From contig OZ038422.1 in assembly GCA_964036155.1 (NCBI GenBank), positions 23,707,201 through 23,771,200 on the forward strand: 64,000 nucleotides of DNA, written 5' to 3'. This DNA is from Diploscapter coronatus (taxonomy: Eukaryota > Nematoda > Chromadorea > Rhabditida > Rhabditidae). Positions 1 to 14,800 of the stretch are shown here, piece after piece. Positions within the stretch are counted from its first letter, which is position 1; each line of letters starts with the position of its first letter. A program made the translations under genes and the position numbers. The notes below the pieces were generated by a model. That model worked only from the letters and a program-made list of their open reading frames with translations, did no database searches and was not told where the DNA came from.

Positions 1-990
1 GTGGTGAGATATCGTATGAAAATATAAAGTTTGCAAAATGACACATAAATACACTTGTATTCTGCTGCTGCTGCAAATGTGCTTAATTATAATGAAAGTC
101 CAGAATAACATTGCCTGTTTTCATAAATATTCTCGAATGTTTTCGCCTAATTTTTCCCCGGCCAATTTCCAGTTGATTAGATGCGTAATTTGCGGGGACG
201 CCCCGGCCCTATTGTTCTTCAAAAGTCATTTTTCCCCGCAAAAATTTGCTCTATTTTACCATCTTCAGGCACAATTTATCTCCCAGGGGCCTAATTCGAA
301 AATTGTTTTTTTTTTTCTTTCTCATTTTCGAGTCATGCCAGAATTTTGAAGATGCGCTTATTTTTCGCAAAAATTCGGCAAATATGTATATGAAAAATAA
401 TAATATTAAGATTAAGATTTTAGCTATACTAAAGATTATTGTAACTTGCTTTGCGACGTAGTTATGGTTAAAGATATGGTGATAAAAATGGATAAAGTTT
501 GTCTTGTTATCATGTCCCTTATTTCTATCGCGTGATTATCAGTGATTAGATAAAGAACTGATGGTGTCTTTTATGAATTAAAAATGCCTCCATTATGTCA
601 TTCATTCATCACTTTGTTAAACAACGTCAATGATAAGGAATTTCTGAATAATACCTTTTTCGATCAAATTTATGAATCTTCCAAGGTTTGTCCACCTTTG
701 CGCGGGGATGATTTGATAGGAATGCAAATATTATCGAAAGTTCATATGGCCATAACATTCCGTAGCAATAAAATTATGAAATTCTCGAATATGCGAGAGT
801 TCAATGACACTCGTTACTGTATGTTTCGAACTTTCTTTAAACTTTGCTGACGACCTTGACGATAGTTTAGTGCTTCGACAGTTATAACATCAAATTATGA
901 GTTTAAAATCTTTACGCTCTGATGATGATGAAACATACAATAAGTTATCTTTCATTGAAGATAATTCATTTCAGAAAGATTCCACCTAAC
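1..990. other. Region without a supported gene
   Basis: AT-rich sequence with short open frames only. A small patch richer in G and C (about 160-240) carries no recognisable protein in either strand. I see no RNA gene here. Confidence 0.5.
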
Positions 991-1125
991 CTTTGACTCC
1001 TCTTGAGACTTCCATCCTGATTGACCAGATACGGCTGTTCGACTCCGAATTGTTCGTAGTCGATGTGCATTCGCATCGAACAGCCACTGTAGCCGTCATT
1101 TCGAAACCCGATGAACTCGCTCATT
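991..1125 (-). CDS. Possible isolated first exon, unknown protein
   Basis: A 135-base open segment on the minus strand lies between a good acceptor (TTTTTCCTAG, ending 1126) and a donor (AAAG/GTTAGG, at 990). The ATG follows the acceptor by one base, as in trans-spliced first exons. It would encode about 44 residues beginning MSEFIGFRND and ending SLKRSQ, with normal-looking composition and richer GC than its surroundings. I do not recognise the sequence and found no continuing exon down to position 1. It could be the 5' end of a gene running off the left edge, or a chance open frame. Confidence 0.3.
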
Positions 1126-2335
1126 CTAGGAAAAATAAACTTGTTATCGAATTCGTAAAGCTTTATCACTTTATCGAAATAATAAAGATCAGTATCGTTC
1201 GACAATGCTGAAAAATTTAAAAAAGAAAAAAAACGATAAAATTGAAGTAAATTGCAGATAATCAGATCCAGAAAAAAACGATTTTTTTTGGAAAAATGCA
1301 TACTTCAGAAACATTATGCAAAAATACTACAAGCCCTGCAATTATCTCTTCAAGCGGATAAATAAGAAAACAAAGAAACCAATTTTAAAGATTCAAACAT
1401 CAATAGCTGCTGGGTAAATTCGTTGAGCGTAAATGTTCATGTCCATTATGCGCGATAACATAATAATTCGGGGGTTTCTGGCTCGCGAGATATCAATCAT
1501 TTAGAGAATTATACGAGTTTACTCGTGCTACAATGAGTTAGAAGTTAATGAAGTTTAGAATCCCAAGAAAAATAGGTGGAACTCATTTAGATTAGGGTTT
1601 TATATGGATGCACGAATTATTTTGAATTATAACAATCGGTTCCAGATCATTTCGGTTTTGGGTATCATGAAATTGTTTGGGTGTGAGCACAAAACTTATC
1701 AAGATTATGCGTTTCATGCATGAGGGTGGGATATTTACTTGCTACTATGAGTAACTTTGGAAAGTCGGTTTCGGGTCATTATGGCTCATTAAAAAGTGCA
1801 TTTACTTCAAAACAGAGGTTTCACTTCACCCTAATCATGACTTTTTCCACGATTATCGATACTTCTTTCGAGAATGAACGATATAAATAGAATCTAGGAT
1901 CTGAGTGCAAAACAAAGAACATAAGGCATAAACTCATTAAGCTCATGGGTTTCATGGTGAAAGGGAGAAGAAACTGGGCAAATCCAAGGAAGGCGGAGTT
2001 CTACTTTGGAATTCTCCATCATCGAGACTATGTCTCAGTTGCCAATAACCAGTTATGGCAGCACATAAAGAAGCGGATCTAGTCACTTATGCTTTGGAAG
2101 TTGAGTTGACAATTGGATAGGAACGAATGGATTAGCATCGGCAATTTTTTAATTCCTTGAAAGGTGAAAATTGCACGATAAATTGAGTATCTTTAATTGA
2201 ACAAAGTCATCGATGGTAAGTTTAAAAATAAAATAAATTTATTTCACGCAAAAATATCCCGAATGAGCAGAAATTCAACACACCGATAAATTATGTAAAC
2301 GATGAAGGCGAAGTTCAGCCATAGTAAGTAGACCG
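1126..2335. other. Intergenic region
   Basis: No coding exon, RNA gene or clear repeat is visible. The part next to 2336 is the 3' flank of the ET/Ly6-like gene. Confidence 0.5.
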
Positions 2336-3866
2336 TCACTTTGGCAAAAAAGCGACGCCGAAGGTGATCAGCAGGAGAAGCGGCCAGCTGAACAAACTTG
2401 TGGTGGAGTTGCAACGGTCGCCTAAATTAAACAATATGTGATAGAATCATACAACAAACGCAAAACTATAACGCATGGCAGACCTTGACAGAAGCATCTT
2501 GTCATTCGAGCCTTGGTAGTGAGATCACGCTTGGTACGCAAGTAAGGAGGGTCGAAACTATTTGGGGCGGTGTTGTAGATAGTTAGATCGGTTTCAGACC
2601 ACGCACAACCACCGACCTCAAACGGGGCATATGAAGAACAGCCTCTCTCCATATAGTATCTGCCTGAAGGTCATTTTCATCGAGTTTATCACTAAATAAC
2701 GATGAATTTCGATATTACCGAAAAGTCGTCCTTCAGTTTTCGTACAATATACTCCTGTGCACGTATCCTTATGATTTTTGCCGCAAGAACCATCGCCATT
2801 ATAGTCAAGACATGAAATGCATGTTGTCGTTGCAGTTGTTTCACCTAGAGCACCAGATTAATACAAATGCATCATTCTGATATATCTATCTATAATCAAA
2901 GCAATATGTAATGCTAAACACCTGCTGGACTATCACAATCTGGATCTGATCCATCGTCGACAAAATAATTATTGCATGCTTTGGTCAGTGGAGGATCCTC
3001 ATCTGTACAATAACGCATTCCAGCATACGCTGGTTTGAATACCATATCTGATGACCACCACACTTGTTGTGATGCGATTAAATGGATGGAGCAGTTTTTG
3101 GTGTTACGATTAAGGGATATAGTTAGATTAGGATTATTGTTAGCGATCATAAATTTGCTATGACATCCGCGGACGATTTCATAGCGGCCATCTGAATGAA
3201 TTGTTACAATTGTTAGCGGTGAAATTTGGCATTGAAAAGGTGGACACACATTTCTTTACAATTTCGTAACTATAGTTATTATTGAGAATAAATAGGCCAT
3301 CTATTTGAAATTTAAACCCAAATAAGGTAGGGAGAGCTTGGCTTTTTCACGAAATCGGAAAATCGAAAAAATAAATGCGCAAGTATCGAGATAAAGGTGC
3401 CCTTTTCTAATTTTCTTTAAAAAATCACAAAGGCCCAAAACGACTAAAGAAATAAATTTCGAAGCGTCTTAAAATTTAAATATCTAATTAAAAATATTTA
3501 AGCAGATATTCCATTCGATATTATAGAATGGACAGAAATGATGTATAGGTAGATATTTTAGAACACTAATTTAATACATTGCTTACTCAGCGGAATTATA
3601 AGCTCAAAACACGCCGAATCACAGTTATTATCCATAGCAGTTTCCTCGGTAGGAGCTGATGTCGAACATCTAAAAGGCTAAAATATGCAAGAACAACAAA
3701 ATCATGTTAACCTTGATGTAAAGTTAAACCCTTGCGGTTTTGCAGGTAGACCCGTCGCTGCCCAATTATTGCCGGATAAACCAGGAGTAGCGCAGACATA
3801 GCATTTAGTTATTTCCGAAGATGCAAATGGAATAACAATTGATAGAAGAACTAATAATAGCAACAT
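2336..3866 (-). CDS. Secreted GPI-anchored protein with two ET/Ly6-like cysteine modules
   Basis: Six exons, 299 aa: 3866-3712, 3669-3587, 3191-2922, 2844-2719, 2663-2484, 2421-2336, with consistent phases. The start gives a clear signal peptide (MLLLLVLLSIVIPFASS) followed by the first module (CYVC...CSTS...CDSAC, then GRYEIVRGC, about residues 22-90). A second module (CISC...GDGSC...CTGVYC, then GRYYMERGC) occupies roughly 180-225. The chain ends with the Ly6/activin-receptor-type signature CFCQGDRCN and a hydrophobic tail (LFSWPLLLLITFGVAFLPK), which fits a GPI-attachment signal. The paired cysteine modules resemble the nematode ET module. It is therefore inferred to be an extracellular surface protein; no ligand can be inferred. 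The middle stretch between modules also carries cysteines and N-glycosylation motifs. Confidence 0.82.
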
Positions 3867-4261
3867 TTCAAATAAGTATTCCTAAATCAATAAAATAACC
3901 AATATTAAAAAATAAATAAAAGCCAATAATCCAAAATTGAAGCTGAATCAAATTCATATCGCCAGACATAATGATCTTTCCTTATATGCACAAGCTCAAT
4001 TCAAACAATGACTCTATCGTTTTTACGACTTCGAATTGCGTTAGCAAAGCGACATTCTTCGCGATTTCGCAAATTTGCAAGTTTTTTTCCTCAGTTTAAG
4101 AAAATTTTCATAACTTTATAAACAAAAAATTCGAAAATCAACAATGAAAATCAACGATGAATCAATATTTCATAAAATGATCTGGAAAGGAAGTACCGTA
4201 ATAATCTAGAAATCCTATATATTTCAGGGTTATTACAGTAACATCTCCTCCTACAGATTCT
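3867..4261. other. Intergenic region between two minus-strand genes
   Basis: Holds the upstream flank of the ET/Ly6-like gene and the 3' end of deoxyhypusine synthase. An AATAAA overlaps the deoxyhypusine synthase stop codon. Nothing else is seen. Confidence 0.5.
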
Positions 4262-7239
<2,978 letters not shown>

Positions 7240-7535
7240 CGAGATTGCTGAAAAATGATAAATTATCAGTAAGAGGGTAAAGAGTAACAAATTTCAAGTG
7301 GTTGTGTAAAATTAGGAGAGCATGAAAAAACGTTGTGCAATTTTACTCAAACAATTACGGTATATTCTCTGAAGCATAACAGCACTTTTCAAATAAAATA
7401 AAGTTAAATTTCGATAAAAATTTATTCAAGATTGCTTCCAACAAATGCAACCATATCACAGCATATTTCTACCATCTAAAACTACTCAAAGTGAAGCTAA
7501 ATATTTCCATAGAGTGACACAATTTTGGAGGTATT
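7240..7535 (-). promoter_or_regulatory. Short intercistronic gap with trans-splice acceptor (possible operon)
   Basis: Between the glyoxalase II stop (7536) and the deoxyhypusine synthase ATG (7239) on the same strand there are 296 bases, ending in TATCATTTTTCAG just before the start codon. Nematode operons typically have gaps of this order with SL trans-splicing at the downstream gene. This is an inference from spacing and the acceptor alone. Confidence 0.45.
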
Positions 7536-10500
7536 TTACATTTTCGGTCTGAACGAGTTTTTCGCCTCTCGCAACTTCGCCATCCCTTCTATTAGATCTG
7601 ACGTTCCGATGATCTGAAAATAAAAAATAACCAGAAAAATACACATGGAAGGAAAATTTAATCATCGATACACTTGATTTATACGGTTTTGCATTTTGGT
7701 CATTCCTAGATAGAATAAAGATAATAAAATTAAATTTTAAAATCCCACTTTTCTGATTTCCTCACTAACAGCGACTCTCATGAACGGGTTGATGTCTTTT
7801 TCCTCCTGAATCGTCGAGGGCACAGTCGGTCTTTTGGCTGCGTCCATTTTCTTCGACCAGTCCAATTTGTTTGCGACTATCTGAAAATGGTCTTTCACGA
7901 GGAAAAATTAGAAAGAAAAAGATTTACCTGGTTTCCAGGTTCTATGTGATGGGCGAACTTCAGATTACTCGTCGTATATTCGTGACCGGGATAGACCTGA
8001 AAAAACTATTTAAGACGCATTCTTTGAATAACCCGAACAAAATATAAAGAGTGGCCGGACAACTGCAAAAGTGTCTCGGATCCGAACCAAACTTATATAT
8101 TAAATACCCCTATGGACCCTATTCACAAAAATCGGAAAGTTAGGTTCCGCCCTCAAAAGTAGGCGGGGCTAGGTGGGGGTCAAAGTTGAGCATTTTCACG
8201 ATTTGACACCCCTCAGGGGGCACAAATAAATTTTTTTTATTTTAAAAGATTTTTGAAAAATTCAAAAAGGATGAACATAACCATGGAATGTACTTTCTAA
8301 AAATATATTGGTTTAGGGGATCAGCCACTTGTTTGAGGCTGGAGGGGGTCTTAAAGTTAAAAAGTGTCAAGAATGGCAGTTTCAAAACATGCATATTTTG
8401 CATAAAATCGAGTTTTCTGGAAAAGTTTAGGGGGAGTTCCGAGAATCTAATGGTATATTCGGATTCTACGCATCAAATTACCCTAAAATCAGTCCTGAAA
8501 AGCACAAATTAGGGCGGACATTTTTGATAAAAAAATCAATCAAATGAGCGTGGCCCGAGGGTCGAATTTTACAAAATCGGTCGAAAAAATTCAAACGATA
8601 CACGAATCGATAGCCCTTGAAAAACTGAGCAACTTTTGTGAGGACACCTCATGGTTATCTATTATGGTATTGGAGTGGTACCTCAAAAATCAAAATTTAA
8701 TGTCAATTTTCAAAAAAATGATACGAGAATATTTCCATAGATAGTCTACCAAAATTTGAGCTCAAATTGAAGCTAGAGATATCTACTATTTATTCCCATT
8801 CAATTTGGAGTCGAACGATACCAAACATGGTATGGTATCAAATGGTAACGACCCATATGGTCAAGTTACCATTTGGTAACCGATATCCATCATGTTATAT
8901 ATCAAACGAAAGCCCTTATAGAGCTGAATAATATATTAAAAACCGTTTGAAAAACAGATTAGTCTATCGCCTTTTATGGTCATTTAAAGTTACCCCATTT
9001 TTGGTCTTTTTCAGCAGGTGATTATGACCAATTATAATGATGGTATAATGAAACCACTTATTGAAATTGATAGAAATAGACTCGAATATTACTCTCCAGT
9101 CGATTTCGAGTCGAATAATACCCATTTTGATATAGTATCACTCGGGTGCCATATGAGTGATATACCATGGACCCATATGGCAACATGATAAAGTGATAGC
9201 ACGGTACTCTAGGAAGCAAAAATGAAGTATTGCCTTTAAACTGTTATATTCCGAAAAGATTTTTCGAATTCGTTTGATTTTACAAAAGTTATGAATTTTT
9301 GAATATTTTTGTCATTTTTGTAGGTCTGAACCATTCAAACCTCCATACCACGCATACCATAATAGATAACCATGAGATGTCTTCACAAAAGTTGCTTAGT
9401 TTTTCAAGGGCTATCGATTTGTGTACTGTTTAAACTTTTTTGATCGATTTTGTAAAATTCGACCCTCAGACCACACCCATTTGATTGATTTTTTATCAAA
9501 AATGTCCGCCCTAATTTGTGCTTTTCAGGACTGATTTTAGGGTAATTTGATAAGTAGAATCCGAATATACCATTAGATTCTCGGAACTCCCCCTAAACTT
9601 TCCCAGAAAACTCGATTTTATGCAAAATATGCATGTTTTGAAACTGCATTCTTGACACTTTTTAACTTCAGGACCTCCTCCCGCACCCAGCAAGTGTCTA
9701 ACCCCCCAAGTCCACATATCAAAAGATGGAAAATTATCTAGACTACTTAATACTTTTTAAATTTTTCGAAAATCTTTCATAGCAAAAAAGTTTTCTTTGT
9801 GCTGTTTGCAATAGTTAACATTCAAGCGTACTCTGACTTTACGGACTTTAACCTTTTTTTTTCAAAAATGTCCGCCCTAATTTGTGCTTTTCAGGACTGA
9901 TTTTAGGGTAATTTGATACGCAGAATCCGAATATAGTATTGGATTTTCGGAACTTCTCGTAAAATTTTTCAGGAAAATCGATTTTCTGCAAAAAAGGGGG
10001 GGTCGGCATACTCCCATTTTTGGCATCAGGACCCATTCCTGACTCAGCAGGTGGTTGTTGCCTGGAAACCTATATACCAGAAGATGTGCAATTCCATGGC
10101 CATGTTCATTCTTTTTAAATTTTTCGAAAATCTTTTATAGCAAAAAAGTTTTATTTGTGCCCCCTGAGGGGTGTCAAATCGTGAAAATGCTCAACTTTGA
10201 CCCCCACCTAGCCCCGCCCACTTTTGGGGGCAGGACATAAAAACCAAATTTTTGTGATTAGGACCCATAGGTGTATCCACCATATAAGTTTGGTTCGGAT
10301 CCGAAACACTTTTGCAGTTGTCCGGCCTTTGTTCGGGTTACTCAAAGAACGTGTCTTAAAAAAAACAAAGCAGGCGTTCGATATATGATGAGGAAAATAA
10401 TTGCAGGGGCAACAAATTTTGGAAATAAAAAATGAAAATGAGAATAGAAACCTTCGTTTCGAAAGGCAGCGATCCGAGAATTTCGTTGAGGTTCTTGTGC

Positions 10501-11487
10501 ATCTGGTCAGCGGTTCCTGAGTTGTTTTATAAAAGAGATAGAAGTTGAATTTTTGTACCCTCAAAAAATTTTCCGCATCCGGCGATGAAAAGCGTGTCTC
10601 CGGTGAACACCGTTTTATCGCTTTCGTCCGGGTTTCGAACGAAATAACAAATGTGGCCTTTCGTGTGGCAGGGAGTCGAGAAACAGCGGATCTGAACGAG
10701 TAGATTTGGATTGGAGATTCATTATTTAGGACATTTCAGGTAATTTTTCAAAATACTTTTTCCAAATAAATTTCAAAAAATTCATATTTACTTTATCCAG
10801 TTACAAAATTATCGTTAAGCCAGATTTCGGTACAGATTATCAAACACAACGATGAAGCAAGAGAAAATGAGACCTTGAGCCCAGCAGTGTCGATGTTTTC
10901 CTCGTGTTTTACCAGGTGCGTCATGTGCTCGATTCGCGCATCGCCTCCGTAAATGGGCATCTGCTTCTCGTTCGGCACCAGCTTCCTCAGATCCGGAGTG
11001 CCGCCCGCATGGTCCCAATGGTGGTGGGTGATCAGGGCGCCGACAACTTTCAACTGAAAGAAGAGAACGAAATTTTAACATGTATTTTTATAAAAGAAAA
11101 ATATATGTTTCGTAGACCATTAATAACTGCTCGCAAACTTGGATGTTGAAAGACTAATAGGTGGATGTTTTTGCCAGAAAATAGAACAAAAATTAAGAAT
11201 TGAAGTTCTGGGCTTATGCCTAAAAATATCGAATCCGAAAATTCAAGATCTGTGAAAAAGTAACCTTTAATTTTCTGACTATTTCAGAAAAAGAATGAAA
11301 AATCGAACCCCCTTATTGCTACACTCGTTGAGAATTTTTTGTGGCTCAACCGGATCGACGATCAAAGCCTCTTTTGTCTTCTCATTCGAAATTATGTACC
11401 TGAAAATAAAAAATAAATTAATTTAATTTAAAAAAAAAAATACATGTAATTGTCCTCCAGAGCTGGGACGGGCTCGACGTGGACCAT
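7536..11487 (-). CDS. HAGH: Hydroxyacylglutathione hydrolase (glyoxalase II)
   Basis: Eight exons, 263 aa, the usual family length: 11487-11444, 11399-11309, 11053-10874, 10691-10559, 10516-10452, 7996-7928, 7880-7749, 7613-7536. It hydrolyses S-D-lactoylglutathione to glutathione and D-lactate, the second step of methylglyoxal detoxification. The metallo-beta-lactamase metal motif [10 protein letters not shown] is intact. [34 protein letters not shown] and [15 protein letters not shown] supply the remaining metal ligands. The N-terminus ([18 protein letters not shown]) matches the cytosolic form with no transit peptide. The ATG follows a CGCAG acceptor by one base. The fifth intron (7997-10451, 2455 bp) is far longer than the others because it contains a foldback element. 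The start faces the HELQ-like gene across 405 bp. Confidence 0.95.
8010..10362. mobile_element. Foldback (long inverted repeat) element in glyoxalase II intron 5
   Basis: The outer ends are inverted copies. The left end has GGCCGGACAACTGCAAAAGT at about 8053, and the right end has its complement ending at about 10346. Similarity extends outward over an ACGCATTCTTTGAATAACCC-like tract to about 8010 and 10362. Shared blocks include the AGGCGGGGCTAGGTGGGGGT stretch (8161 and about 10200) and a segment around TGTCCGCCCTAATTTGTGC. That segment occurs once on the left (about 8503-8522, complement) and twice on the right (9502 and 9868), so the right arm is partly duplicated (9345-9715 and 9840-10362). 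The centre (about 8680-9345) is rich in short palindromes such as CCATATGG and GGTAACC. No transposase is encoded, so it is probably a non-autonomous DNA transposon. The arms have drifted, so it is not very recent. Confidence 0.8.
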
Positions 11488-11892
11488 CCTGCGAAAGTTT
11501 TGGACGAAAATTCGACTAAAAATAAAATTTTATTTTTTGGGGAAAAATTGCAATATCGAGTCTTTTTCAGGGAACTATAAATTCAAAATAGCGAAACTTT
11601 GAATGACGTAATTATCATTCGAATGAACAGCAGTTTCCAACTCATTTTTGTATTTTTCGAAAATCACATTTTATCAAATTTTGTAAAACTGACCCAACTT
11701 GAAGCCGAAACGACAGCGAAAACATGCGAAACTTACTTGAGTTTCAAATCAAAAGCCGGATCTCGTCGGCCGAAAACAAACACTCTATTGCGAATGGGGC
11801 ATACTTTCAGCGCGGATGCGCGAAAATCGTGACTTTTGAAGCGATTTTTCTTCGCGATTTTCTAAAATTTAACTTTGAGCTGCTCGGATGTG
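11488..11892. promoter_or_regulatory. Divergent intergenic region, glyoxalase II and HELQ-like genes
   Basis: 405 bp separate the two divergent start codons, so both promoters should lie here. No sharp motif was identified. An upstream non-coding first exon of the HELQ-like gene within this stretch cannot be excluded. Confidence 0.45.
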
Positions 11893-14800
11893 ATGCAAAT
11901 CGAGGACTGCCTGTTGCAGTTACCGCCGGAAATTCCTCAGCGGTATCGGGAAGTTGTGAGTGTTTGAGATTTTTCGGATTTCACTTCTATTTTCTGACAT
12001 TTTTGTCGGTAAATCTTGCAAATTGCAATTTCACAAGTCATCTACCATAGCAAGAATCTAAAATGTCCTTGCTTTATTTTCAGAGATGTAAATTTGGTTT
12101 CAGGGCGTTTCTGCCCTGTACACTTGGCAAAACAGCCTGCTGCTCGATCTGAAGCAGTCGGATCGAAACTATCTGATCACCACGCCGCCCAACACCGGAA
12201 AATCACTCGTCGCTGATCTTCTGGGTGCGATTTTCCCCAAAATTGCATGGCCAAATTTTCTCCGAGTTCTTTTTTTAAAAATGATCAAATTTATCACTTT
12301 TTCAAAAGTTATCTTAAAAATCAGCATTCCACTATGTGTCCCAGCCGAGGAAGGTGTGCATCGTCCATTCGTCCTTCACTCTCGCCAAATCGCGATTCCG
12401 ATTTCTCGAGGTCGAAATTTTATTTTTGCTTTTTTGTTTTCTATTTTATGAAAGATTTTTCAGCCACTCTGGTTCAAGTCAGGAAAGAAACTAGTAGGGT
12501 TTTTCGAGCACCATTTGAGGCCTCTAGGTATTTTTTCTGTCTTGCAATTTTTGATAAGCTGATTTTTCAGACGATGATTGGGACGGAGCCGTTCTCGTGA
12601 TAGAACAAATGAATCTGCTCTTTAATGAGATGGTCGCCAACAAGTCACTCTCCAAAATCGGTATTTTTTATTTTTTTCAAATTGCTGATTCTCATTCTAA
12701 AACTTGTGCACTAGAATGAAATTGATTCAAAATGTCAAAGAATATTTTTCATATAGGCTTCATTTTACCTTAAATTTATCGAGAATATGGAACTTGATTC
12801 TCGAATGTGCGTCGATTATAAGAAAAAAAAAAAGATTTAATTTCAGGCCTGATCATCATCCATGAATTCCATTCGTTCTACGATCGTTCCAAAGGTGCCG
12901 AGTATGAATGTTTCCTGACCAAACTTAAGTTTTACAACAGCAGGTAAATTTTTTTTTGTAAACTACGACAAGTTTTGAAATTTTTTAAAATAGAAGTTAC
13001 AGAATATTTTTTATCATTTTTCATAGGTTTGATTTCAGAAATCCGCAGAACCAAGTAAGGATAGTCTGCTTCGGAAATTACGTTCCAAAATCGAAGGAAT
13101 TGGTTGAATGGTTGGATGCTGAGGTAAGAAAATTTCAAGATAAAAAAATCGTTCGAATAAGAAATAGCAAGTGGCTATTTTGCACATTTACTATGTTCAC
13201 TTGAAGTCTATTTCAGCTGTACCTGATGGAAACCTACAAGAAGAACATTCATCGATGGGTCTACTTCCGAGATGAAAACTCCGTGTACAACATGAAAACT
13301 CAACGAGTCGTACGGTACCTGGACAAATTGCCACCTGATCCTCAGGGAGGAGTCATACGGTTGGTTTTTCTCGGTGGAAATGTCTTATCTGGTTATCAAC
13401 CAAAGCGTATATGAGAATTACTTTTCTTATCAACTATTCTTAAAACCCATCAAGTAAAAGATTGTTTATCTTTATTTGAAAATAACAACCATTCAAAATC
13501 AGATAAGTTAATTTAGAAATTGACTTACGTGATAAAGTGAAATTAAATTTCCAATAAATATTCGAAAAAAACAAACTTCCTTGAAACATGTAACACGATT
13601 TTATCAATCTTTGATCAATTTTATTAGTTTCCAGACTAGCTCTGGAAAGCATCAATTCTGGCGGTCAGGTCATCATATACACTGCGTCAAATCACGAGGC
13701 GAACAAGGCTAGGATATTTGAAAAATAAGAAGGAAAACTTTATTCAGATGGCAAAACTATTCACGACGGAATTCGCGAATTTGCACAACACGAAAAAGTC
13801 TCAGTACTCGGCCGAACTCGAGAAACGGATGGAAGCTCTCAGGGAACTCAGGGTTCGTTATTTTGAAAACAATTACGGTATGATAGTTTTATTATTCATT
13901 ATGATTTTCTGTGAATCGAGATTTTGATCATACTTATCCAGCTCATAGGATTTTTATGTAAACAGTTTAGTTTTAGATTTTTATTCTATTTGTCCAGTGT
14001 TTATTTTTTTTTTTGAATGATTTGCGATATTTGTATCGTCTTTCAAATCTCTGAGATATTAAAATAAACCGATATTTTAGGACGGTTGCGCCAGGCGACT
14101 TTTGAAGTGGGACCGAATGCTCGTCAAAACGATGGCATACGGTATTGGAGTCTATCATACGGGTTTGATTTTTGAAAATATTTTTTGCTGAGAAAAAATT
14201 TCAGGTCTAACCCAGATCGAGCGAGACATCGTCGAGAAAGCCTTCAGAGATGACTCGCTCATGCTGCTCATTACAACAAACCAATCTTCGAGTAGGTTTC
14301 ACAATTTCTAGCATTTAGGGTGGAAGATCGCCCATTTTGAGTTAAAAAAACAGAAAAATACTTTTGAAGTTTTCTTTCGTGTAACATGAAAATAAGACAA
14401 AATAATATTATAATACCCTAATAAAATTAGTCGTGATTTAAAACTCTTTGAAGCATGCTGAATTGTTTGAAATAGCTCTTACATTAGATTGGATTTCTTT
14501 TTCAAATAATGAGAAAGTTCAGATCTGAAATTGGCATCAGCACGAGTGCTGATCGTTCCGTCAATGATGGGGGAGAACGCAATCACTCGTCACACACTTC
14601 TTCAAATCGGTGCACGCTGTACGAAAGTCGTCGATGAACAATATGGTAGGGTGAATTTTTTAAAATTTACTGTTTCATGTTTCATTAAAATTCGCTTAAC
14701 TTTTCTGACATTCGTATTCAAGGAAAGTATTTATTGGAATTCGGCCTTTCATTGGCTAGATCAGGAAAACATTTAACATCTTGTCATAGGCAAAATTACA

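Noticed and set aside
584..850. An 88-codon plus-strand frame near the left edge
   Set aside because: No splice, homology or composition support; typical random frame.
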